A stretch of 28,796 bases of DNA, taken from assembly GCA_037440525.1 (NCBI GenBank), contig JBBITW010000022.1, positions 1 to 28,796 on the forward strand, read 5' to 3'. The position numbers and the translations under genes are program-made. This stretch comes from JBBITW01 sp037440525 (GTDB taxonomy: Bacteria; Desulfobacterota; BSN033; UBA1163). The number at the start of each line of letters is the position of its first letter. Position 1 is the stretch's first letter. Shown piece after piece: positions 8,845 to 14,944 of this stretch. The notes beneath the pieces are model-generated. The model was not told the origin of the DNA and searched no databases. It worked only from the letters and a program-made list of their open reading frames with translations.

Positions 8845-8873
8845 TTGACAATATAATAATAAAATTGTTAAAT
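8845..8873 (+). promoter_or_regulatory. Sigma-70-type promoter of the antiporter operon
   Basis: TTGACA at 8845-8850, a 17-base spacer and TTAAAT at 8868-8873, starting two bases after the dispersed repeat. The first gene starts at 8902. The tract from 8851 on is almost pure A+T. Confidence 0.55.
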
Positions 8874-8901
8874 TTTTTAAAATTTTATTTGAAAAGAAGA
8901 T

Positions 8902-9168
8902 ATGATTTCGGTTTTCTTAATAACATTGATTATCATCGCAGGGGCTATTGCCCTAAGCCTCTACAGGGTAGTGGCAGGACCTGGGGTATTTAACAGAACA
9001 GCCGCTGTGAATATTATTGGAACAAAAACTATCGCCCTTCTGGTTGTGATGGGTTACTATTTTGAAAGACCCAACTTCTTTGACATCGCCCTCCTTTATG
9101 CTATGATAAATTTTATTGGGACACTGGTTTTTGCAAAATATCTTGAAAGGGGAAATCTATGCTCATAA
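8902..9168 (+). CDS. mrpF: Cation/proton antiporter subunit MrpF (MnhF/PhaF family)
   Basis: An 88-residue protein with three hydrophobic helices, typical of MrpF. The family core is present: RVVAGPGVFNR after the first helix, and FDIALLYAMINFIGT in the third. MrpF is a small membrane subunit of the Mrp-type antiporter that exchanges cytoplasmic sodium (or potassium) for protons; it has no known catalytic residue of its own. It is first in a ten-gene operon that starts just after a promoter at 8845-8873. Its end overlaps the mrpG start by 10 bases. The ribosome site before ATG is weak (AAGAAG). Confidence 0.93.
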   Translation: MISVFLITLIIIAGAIALSLYRVVAGPGVFNRTAAVNIIGTKTIALLVVMGYYFERPNFFDIALLYAMINFIGTLVFAKYLERGNLCS

Positions 9169-9485
9169 ATATTATTGTAACTTCATTACTGGGAGCGGGC
9201 TTATTCTTTACCCTTGTTGGGTCAATAGGTCTTATAAGATTTCCTGACTTTTATACCCGCCTCCATGCAACCGGCAAATGCGATACCCTCGGAGCAGGTC
9301 TTATCATTCTTGGTTCAATCATTTACCACCTCTTCAAGTATTCTGAAACACCCATTATTTCAATAAAGCTTCTTTTTTTAATTCTCTTCATCTTCATAGC
9401 CAATCCAACCGCTACCCATGCACTTATGAAGGCCGCATATCAAACAGGTTTAAAACCATGGAGCCTCGGGGAGAAAAGACAATGA
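9159..9485 (+). CDS. mrpG: Cation/proton antiporter subunit MrpG (MnhG/PhaG family)
   Basis: A 108-residue three-helix membrane protein. The family signature is clear: GLIRFPDFYTRLHATGKCDTLG, followed by a second helix, and NPTATHAL near residue 85. MrpG is a small structural subunit of the antiporter complex. The start lies inside the end of mrpF, with GGAAAGG-like purines just upstream (AAAGGGGAA). Its stop overlaps the mrpE start as ATGA at 9482-9485, so the three small subunits are likely made in fixed ratio. Confidence 0.93.
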   Translation: MLINIIVTSLLGAGLFFTLVGSIGLIRFPDFYTRLHATGKCDTLGAGLIILGSIIYHLFKYSETPIISIKLLFLILFIFIANPTATHALMKAAYQTGLKPWSLGEKRQ

Positions 9486-9985
9486 CGGGAGAAGGAAGAA
9501 TGTTCTCCTTATCACTAACATTTTTTATCATATGTCTGTTCTGGATGCTTCTATCAGGCATATTCGACACCTTTCATCTCGTTTCAGGTCTTATCTGCTG
9601 TTTGATAGTTACATTCATATCCCACGATCTCCTCATAAAAGGAAAGAGTCAAAAGAAGTTAATAAAAACAATCAGACTTCTTCTATACATCCCCTGGGAG
9701 TTATGGCAAATCGTTCTGGCAAATATAGATGTTGCATACAGGGTTTTGCATCCCCGGATGCCAATTGACCCGCGTGTTATAGAATTCGAGACTACTCTCA
9801 GGGGTGATTTCTCCCTGGTTACCCTTGCCAACTCTATTACATTAACGCCAGGTACAATAACGATTTCAGTAGAATCTGACAAAGGAAAATTCTGTGTCCA
9901 TGCTATTGCAAAGGAACCCGCAGATGCCTTACTCGTTGATCAGACGATGCAGAAGAAGGTCGCCCATGTGTTTATGGAAGATTGA
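9482..9985 (+). CDS. mrpE: Cation/proton antiporter subunit MrpE (MnhE/PhaE family)
   Basis: About 167 residues, with two or three N-terminal helices followed by a soluble domain. Family signs are the WQIVLANIDVAYRVL stretch and NSITLTPGTITI near the middle. MrpE helps assemble and stabilise the antiporter. I place the start at ATG 9482, whose ATGA overlap with the mrpG stop fits operon coupling; ATG at 9500 is a rival with a better ribosome site (GGAGAAGGA). The open frame extends back to 9458, but that would overlap mrpG more than needed. Gene order F-G-E is unlike the usual Mrp order A-B-C-D-E-F-G: the small subunits come first, as in Mbh-type operons. Confidence 0.92.
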   Translation: MTGEGRMFSLSLTFFIICLFWMLLSGIFDTFHLVSGLICCLIVTFISHDLLIKGKSQKKLIKTIRLLLYIPWELWQIVLANIDVAYRVLHPRMPIDPRVIEFETTLRGDFSLVTLANSITLTPGTITISVESDKGKFCVHAIAKEPADALLVDQTMQKKVAHVFMED

Positions 9986-10002
9986 ATAAAAGGGATACCC
10001 AA

Positions 10003-10248
10003 ATGATTATATCTCTTGATCTCATTTTACTACTCTTTCTTGTTGTTCTTGCCATAGCGGCTATTCACCTGAAAGACCTTTTAAGCGCAGTTATACTCTT
10101 AGGGGGTTATAGCTTCTTAATGGCTCTTGTCTGGGTGGAACTCCAGTCAGTTGATGTTGCCTTTACAGAGGCCGCAGTTGGTGCAGGTGCAACTACGGCT
10201 TTTCTTATAGCTGCAATCGCAAGGACAACAAGGTGGGAGAAAAAGTGA
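10003..10248 (+). CDS. MbhD-like (DUF4040) antiporter subunit, equivalent to part of the MrpA C-terminus
   Basis: An 81-residue three-helix membrane protein. The core HLKDLLSAVILLGGYS followed by VDVAFTEAAVGAGATTAFLI is the DUF4040 signature, seen as MbhD in Mbh hydrogenases and within the C-terminal part of MrpA. In those complexes it forms part of the ion-transfer interface between antiporter modules. I choose ATG 10003 because AGGGA lies 7 bases upstream. A TTG at 9982 would overlap the mrpE stop but has a poorly spaced ribosome site. It overlaps the next gene by 4 bases as GTGA. A separate gene here means MrpA is split in this organism. Confidence 0.88.
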   Translation: MIISLDLILLLFLVVLAIAAIHLKDLLSAVILLGGYSFLMALVWVELQSVDVAFTEAAVGAGATTAFLIAAIARTTRWEKK

Positions 10249-10775
10249 ATAGCTTCAGACTTGTTACCATTATTTTGATTATTCTCCTATTTGGCCTTTT
10301 AATCTATGTGGCACAGGACATTCCAGATTTTGGTGACCCCTCTGCTCCTTCAATCAAATATGTTGAGATATTAAGTATCGAAAATGATAAAGAGGATAAA
10401 CTCCTTGATCAAAATATGATCCCTGAAACTATAGCCTCCCGCCTTTCCAAAAGGGGATTTCCTCCTCCGATCAGGATAGAGAAAGCCAATACCATTCGAG
10501 ATCAATGGAATGCCTTTATTAAGAAAGAAGAACCGTATTATCCTGAAGAGGAAAAGTATTATTTCATCAAAAAGGAAGGAGATTGGTTGAAGATATATCG
10601 TTATGCCTTTGTTGTGCGATGGATTGAGAAGGGATTAAAAGAAACCGAAGTCCCCAATATGGTCACCTATGGTCTGGCTGATTATAGAGGTTATGATACC
10701 CTCGGAGAAACCACTGTCATATTTACTGCAGGGGTTTCAGTCATTTTGTTACTAAGGAGGCGAAGCAGGCTTTGA
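10245..10775 (+). CDS. MbhE-like antiporter subunit with a large extra soluble insert
   Basis: About 176 residues. The C-terminal part, MVTYGLADYRGYDTLGETTVIFTAG by position about 140-165, is the MbhE / MrpA-C-terminal signature, followed by a helix and a basic tail. The N-terminus is one helix. Between them lies a charged soluble stretch of about 100 residues, while MbhE proteins are normally near 90-100 residues in total. The insert is rich in Lys and Glu and would face the outside if the helices are placed as usual. The start is GTG 10245 with GGGAGA just upstream, overlapping the previous TGA; a GTG at 10233 is possible. It overlaps the next gene as TTGA. Confidence 0.82.
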   Translation: MNSFRLVTIILIILLFGLLIYVAQDIPDFGDPSAPSIKYVEILSIENDKEDKLLDQNMIPETIASRLSKRGFPPPIRIEKANTIRDQWNAFIKKEEPYYPEEEKYYFIKKEGDWLKIYRYAFVVRWIEKGLKETEVPNMVTYGLADYRGYDTLGETTVIFTAGVSVILLLRRRSRL

Positions 10776-11203
10776 AAGAAAAAGATGTGATTATTGAAAC
10801 GGTATCCCGAGTCATGATCCCGTTTATTCAACTTTTTGCCCTTTATGTGATTATCCATGGAGCAAGTGGCCCAGGTGGAGGATTTCAGGGGGGTGTGCTC
10901 TTTGCTTCATCATTCATTCTCTATGTTATAACCTTCGGCCTTGAAAAAGGAAGGAAAAGATTCCCTGAATCAATCAATACCATCTCTGGTTCACTCGGTC
11001 TATATATCTATGCTGGTATTGGACTTATGGCTATAATTTTTAGCTATGGGATTGCTCAGTATCTTAATTATGGTTTTATACCGTTTACATATAAATTTGA
11101 AGAAAACAGGGCCCTTGGAATGGACTTTGTTGAAATTGGAATAGGAATTACTGTCATGGCCATTATTGCATCTATCTTCTTTGACCTTTCAGAGAAGGAT
11201 TAA
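10772..11203 (+). CDS. mrpB: Cation/proton antiporter subunit MrpB (MnhB family)
   Basis: A 143-residue protein with four hydrophobic helices. The MnhB signature is plain: IHGASGPGGGFQGGVLFASS at residues about 28-47, and GMDFVEIGIGITV near 114-126. MrpB lies next to the MrpA/MrpC side of the complex; its Pro-Gly-rich loop is strongly conserved in the family. The start codon is TTG at 10772, overlapping the upstream TGA, with AAGGAGG at 10754-10760 as ribosome site. The TTG-plus-overlap arrangement recurs in this window (also at 1515-1518). Confidence 0.93.
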   Translation: MKEKDVIIETVSRVMIPFIQLFALYVIIHGASGPGGGFQGGVLFASSFILYVITFGLEKGRKRFPESINTISGSLGLYIYAGIGLMAIIFSYGIAQYLNYGFIPFTYKFEENRALGMDFVEIGIGITVMAIIASIFFDLSEKD

Positions 11204-11205
11204 AA

Positions 11206-11595
11206 ATGGAATGGTTTATCTCAGAGGTATTTGCAAAATATAATTTCTGGATATTCATAATATTAATGCTGATAGGTCTATATGGGATTTTGGTCAAGGA
11301 TAATCTCATAAAGAAGATAATCGGGCTCAATATATTTCAGACAGCGATATTTCTGTATTTTATCTCTCTGGGTGCGGTCAAAAGAGGGACTGCTCCCATT
11401 GTAGATGATGCTATAACTAAGAAGGGGTATATTTACGTCAATCCCCTTCCCCATGTTCTTATACTTACAGCGATTGTGGTAGCTGTGGCAACAACAGCGG
11501 TTGCCCTCTCTCTCGTGATAAGAATGTATCAAGAGTATGGGACAATTGAAGAGAGTGAAATCATTAAAAAATTAAGCAATTCATCTCAGACTTGA
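11206..11595 (+). CDS. mrpC: Cation/proton antiporter subunit MrpC (MnhC, NuoK-like)
   Basis: A 129-residue three-helix protein homologous to NuoK of complex I. Family features are GLYGILVKDNLIKKIIGLNIFQTAI and PHVLILTAIVVAVATTAVALSL. MrpC is a conserved small core subunit sitting between the A- and D-type antiporter modules. It begins 2 bases after mrpB, with GAGAAGGA as ribosome site 7 bases before ATG. The next gene follows after 12 bases. Confidence 0.94.
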   Translation: MEWFISEVFAKYNFWIFIILMLIGLYGILVKDNLIKKIIGLNIFQTAIFLYFISLGAVKRGTAPIVDDAITKKGYIYVNPLPHVLILTAIVVAVATTAVALSLVIRMYQEYGTIEESEIIKKLSNSSQT

Positions 11596-11607
11596 TAAAT
11601 AATATCA

Positions 11608-13137
11608 ATGGAAAACTTCGTTCAGCATCTACCTATTTTGGTAGTCGTTTCCTCGCTTATTTCTGCCATCACAATATTAATAGCAGGGTGGATTAATAGA
11701 AAAAACTCCTGGTATATTTCTTTATTTACTATCTCTGGCCAATTTATCTCATCAATTATAATCATTAAACACGTTATAACGATTGGTACTATCCGGTATA
11801 GAGTCGGAGGCTGGGCTCCTCCCTGGGGTATAGAATATGTGGTTGATGCACTGAATGCCTATATTCTGGTGATTGTTCTTTTTCTCAGTTTACTCTGCAT
11901 TATTTACTCAAAAAGAAATATAGAACATGAGCTTCCTGAAAAGGCTGTATCTTTTTATACTGTTTATCAACTTCTTATTACAGGGTTATGTGGTATTGTA
12001 GTCACTGGAGATATCTTTAATATGTATGTTTTTATAGAGATCTTCTCACTTTCAGCTTATGCCTTGATTGCCTCAAGGGGAAAGGTTGCTTTAAAGGCAA
12101 GTTTTAATTATTTAATATTGGGTTCAATTGGAGCCTGTTTTTTTCTGATCGGTATAGGATTTATCTACGCAATTACTGGATCTTTAAACATGCATGATAT
12201 ATCAGTTTTACTTCCCCAATTTTATAATAATAGGGTTATTATAGCTTCGTTTATATTTATTGTTGTGGGGTTAAGTATAAAAATGGCCCTCTTCCCTCTT
12301 CATACATGGCTTCCCGATGCCCATGCATTTGCTCCTTCAGAAATCAGTGCAATGCTATCAGGAATTATTATTGAAGTCTCCACTTATGCCTTTATTAGAG
12401 TTACATTCTCCGTTTTTACAATTCAATTCCTCCAAATATTTCCAATCTTGAAAATCCTGGGCTGGGTTGCTGCTTCGGCTATTATCTTTGGTTCGATTCT
12501 CGCGATCACCCAGGTTAATCTGAAAAGAATGCTCGCTTATTCAAGTGTTGCCAATATGGGCTACATTGTGCTGGCCATTTCTCTCTCAACCTATTCGAAG
12601 ACTTCTCCATGGGGAGGACTCAATCCCGCATTGATGCATATACTTAATCATTCCCTGATGAAAGGCTGCCTCTTTCTTATAGCAGGGGCATTCATATATA
12701 AGGCTGAGTTATGGAATATAGACCAACTTCGTCATTTGGGTAGAAAGATGCCTTATACCTCTGCAGCCTTTGTCATTTCGGCGCTTTCGATGATAGGTAT
12801 TCCTCCAAGTGTGGGGTTTGTCTCAAAACTTTACATTATTCTTGCTTCGATAGAGACAAGGCAATTCTTTTTCGTAGCTATTTTGCTACTTAGCTCCCTC
12901 TTAAACTTAATTTACTTCTGGAGAGTTATAGAAACAATGTACATGAAAACAGAACGTGGAGAAGGGCACTTAATTCATTCTTCACCATTTAAGGATGAAA
13001 TCCCAATAGCCATGCTAATTCCGATCTGGATTTTGGCTTCTCTTTGCATTCTGATGGGAGTCTTATGGCTTGCAAATATCCCTATGCCAATCTTGGAGAA
13101 AGTGAATCTCTTATTTGGAATCATAAAAAAAACATGA
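11608..13137 (+). CDS. mrpD: Cation/proton antiporter subunit MrpD (NuoL/M/N family), first of three
   Basis: A 509-residue, roughly 14-helix member of the proton-antiporter (NuoL/M/N) family. Glu144 in VFIEIFSL corresponds to the conserved helix-5 acid, Lys225 before ALFPLHTWLPDAH to the helix-7 lysine, and Lys407 in GFVSKLY to the helix-12 lysine. At helix 8, where family members usually have Lys (as in VVKAG), this protein has Glu256 (GIIIEVSTYAF). It follows MrpC directly, the normal D position. No ribosome site is obvious before ATG 11608. It overlaps the second D-like gene as ATGA at 13134-13137. Confidence 0.93.
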   Translation: MENFVQHLPILVVVSSLISAITILIAGWINRKNSWYISLFTISGQFISSIIIIKHVITIGTIRYRVGGWAPPWGIEYVVDALNAYILVIVLFLSLLCIIYSKRNIEHELPEKAVSFYTVYQLLITGLCGIVVTGDIFNMYVFIEIFSLSAYALIASRGKVALKASFNYLILGSIGACFFLIGIGFIYAITGSLNMHDISVLLPQFYNNRVIIASFIFIVVGLSIKMALFPLHTWLPDAHAFAPSEISAMLSGIIIEVSTYAFIRVTFSVFTIQFLQIFPILKILGWVAASAIIFGSILAITQVNLKRMLAYSSVANMGYIVLAISLSTYSKTSPWGGLNPALMHILNHSLMKGCLFLIAGAFIYKAELWNIDQLRHLGRKMPYTSAAFVISALSMIGIPPSVGFVSKLYIILASIETRQFFFVAILLLSSLLNLIYFWRVIETMYMKTERGEGHLIHSSPFKDEIPIAMLIPIWILASLCILMGVLWLANIPMPILEKVNLLFGIIKKT

Positions 13138-14678
13138 CAGAAACTATTGAATCCATAAAACCTGCACTGGCTATTCTTTGTCCTGCTTCTGCATCCATCC
13201 TTATTCTCTTTTCAGGAAGACATCCAAATCTGCGGGAAAGCTGGACACTAATTGCAAGTCTTCTCCAGTTTACCTTCATCCTCTCCATGGCTCCTATAAT
13301 CATTCAAGGTCAATTAATCGAATATTATCTCCTTCGGGATGTTCTTCCACATGTTCATTTTGGATTTCGTGTTGATGCCTTTGGTCTTCTTTTTGCCCTT
13401 ACATCCTCATTTCTCTGGATTGTTGTTTCTATTTATTCAATAGGATATATGCGGGCATTAAATGAACACTCACAAACCCGGTACTATTTCTGTTTCTCTC
13501 TTGCAATTCTTGGAGCTATTGGCGTTGCTTTATCTAAAAATCTTGTCACTTTCTATGTGTTCTATGAAATTTTAACCATCTCAACCTATCCCCTTGTTGC
13601 CCATAAACAATCTCCAGATGCCATCTTTGCTGGGAGAAAATATCTGGCTTACCTTTTAACTTCGAGCGTATTTCTTTTGGCAGGAATAGTTTTAACCTAT
13701 TCAATGGTTGGGACAACTGATTTTAATCCAAAAGGTATATTATCAAATGCAATTACATCAAAAGATAATTTGATCATATTATTCATATTATTCATCCTCG
13801 GATTCATGAAAGCAGCCTATATGCCACTCCATTCATGGCTCCCAACTGCCATGGTAGCTCCTACACCTGTAAGTGCACTTCTTCATGCAGTTGCTGTGGT
13901 TAAGGCTGGAGTCTTTGGAATCATTCGTATTGTCTGCTACATTTATGGAATAAACCTCATGCGTGATTTGGACTTAGGGGTCATGCTTTCCTCATTCGCA
14001 GGAATAACTATGATTTTGGCTTCCCTCTTTGCAATCGCTCAGGATAATCTTAAAAGAAGGTTAGCATACTCCACGATCAGCCAGCTTTCGTATATCATTT
14101 TTGGTGTTGGTTTGCTAACTCCGATGGGTATCACCGGAGCTATGATCCATATCCCCTTCCACGGATTTATGAAGATTACCCTATTTCTCTGCGCAGGGGC
14201 TATCCTGGTTGCCTCAGGTAGAGAAAATATAAGTGAGATGGCAGGTATTGGTAGAAATATGCCTTTAACGATGATGGCCTTTACAATTGGAGCCATAGGA
14301 ATGTGTGGCGCTCCACCTATTGCCGGTTTCATAAGTAAATGGTATCTCAGCCTTGGAGCAATTCAATCAGGACATATGGTATTCTTATCCTATATCCTTA
14401 TTGCATCCATTCTGGATGTAATCTATTTTTACCCAATTATACGAAAGACATTTTTTGAAAGGATCACTAAAAACGAGGTTCTTGATGAGAAAGAAATCAA
14501 GGTAGATTTTTTCCTTAAAAAACCATTAAATTTTGAACGAAAACAGCCTTTCTTTTTCTTTCTTATTCTTCCTATAGGAATTACAGCAATTCTATCAATT
14601 CTTTTATGTCTCTTTCCCAATCTCTTCTATTTTTATCCATTGGTCAAAAAGGCGATAGAAAATCTTTTTGGAGGGTGA
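13134..14678 (+). CDS. Second MrpD-like antiporter subunit (NuoL/M/N family)
   Basis: A 514-residue multi-helix antiporter-like protein. It carries the full set of expected charged residues: Glu145 (FYEILTIS), Lys226 (FMKAAYMPLHSWLP), Lys257 (AVVKAG) and Lys402 (GFISKWYL). It could supply the proton channel that the N-terminal part of MrpA provides elsewhere, since no full-length MrpA is present; this is inference. The open frame runs back to 13044, but ATG 13134 overlapping the mrpD stop as ATGA is the natural start. The next gene begins 5 bases downstream. Confidence 0.9.
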   Translation: MTETIESIKPALAILCPASASILILFSGRHPNLRESWTLIASLLQFTFILSMAPIIIQGQLIEYYLLRDVLPHVHFGFRVDAFGLLFALTSSFLWIVVSIYSIGYMRALNEHSQTRYYFCFSLAILGAIGVALSKNLVTFYVFYEILTISTYPLVAHKQSPDAIFAGRKYLAYLLTSSVFLLAGIVLTYSMVGTTDFNPKGILSNAITSKDNLIILFILFILGFMKAAYMPLHSWLPTAMVAPTPVSALLHAVAVVKAGVFGIIRIVCYIYGINLMRDLDLGVMLSSFAGITMILASLFAIAQDNLKRRLAYSTISQLSYIIFGVGLLTPMGITGAMIHIPFHGFMKITLFLCAGAILVASGRENISEMAGIGRNMPLTMMAFTIGAIGMCGAPPIAGFISKWYLSLGAIQSGHMVFLSYILIASILDVIYFYPIIRKTFFERITKNEVLDEKEIKVDFFLKKPLNFERKQPFFFFLILPIGITAILSILLCLFPNLFYFYPLVKKAIENLFGG

Positions 14679-14683
14679 TTTAA

Positions 14684-14938
14684 ATGAATATTCTTAGAAA
14701 TTACCCAAAGAGACTTCTATGGAGGTTTTATTGGATCAGTCTCATCCTCTCGCTCATATTAGATATCCCATGGCTTTACTCAAAAAAATTCCACTTCTAT
14801 TTTGATTTCCAGCACCTCCCCGAATTTTTTGCTTTCTTTGGACTTTTAGGTTGTATGCTTTTAATTCTGGGGGCTAAAGGAATTGGTTTTTTCATTGTGA
14901 AGGATGAAGACTATTATGAAAAAAGGTTAAGGCGGTAA
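14684..14938 (+). CDS. Small two-helix membrane protein of the antiporter operon
   Basis: An 84-residue protein with two hydrophobic helices (about 15-30 and 49-70) and a charged tail ending KDEDYYEKRLRR. The second helix and tail (FFAFFGLLGCMLLILGAKG ... DYYE) resemble small unnamed proteins found beside D-like antiporter subunits in other proteobacteria, which I recall as ending in a DYYD motif. It probably belongs to the membrane complex. GGAGG lies 9 bases before the ATG, and only 5 bases separate it from the second D-like gene and 6 from the third. Biochemical role unknown. Confidence 0.75.
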   Translation: MNILRNYPKRLLWRFYWISLILSLILDIPWLYSKKFHFYFDFQHLPEFFAFFGLLGCMLLILGAKGIGFFIVKDEDYYEKRLRR

Positions 14939-14944
14939 TAAAAA

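Larger units (their letters stand above)
8489..8901. other. Divergent intergenic region between potassium uptake and antiporter operons
   Basis: No gene is visible in these 413 bases. They hold a minus-strand promoter at 8528-8556, a hairpin with a T-run at 8590-8622, a dispersed repeat at 8766-8842 and a plus-strand promoter at 8845-8873. The ends of the central part (GAGCTCTGAAAAA near 8570 and TTTTCCAGAGCCC ending near 8832) are inverted relatives of each other, so the middle may be an inserted element. Confidence 0.65.
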
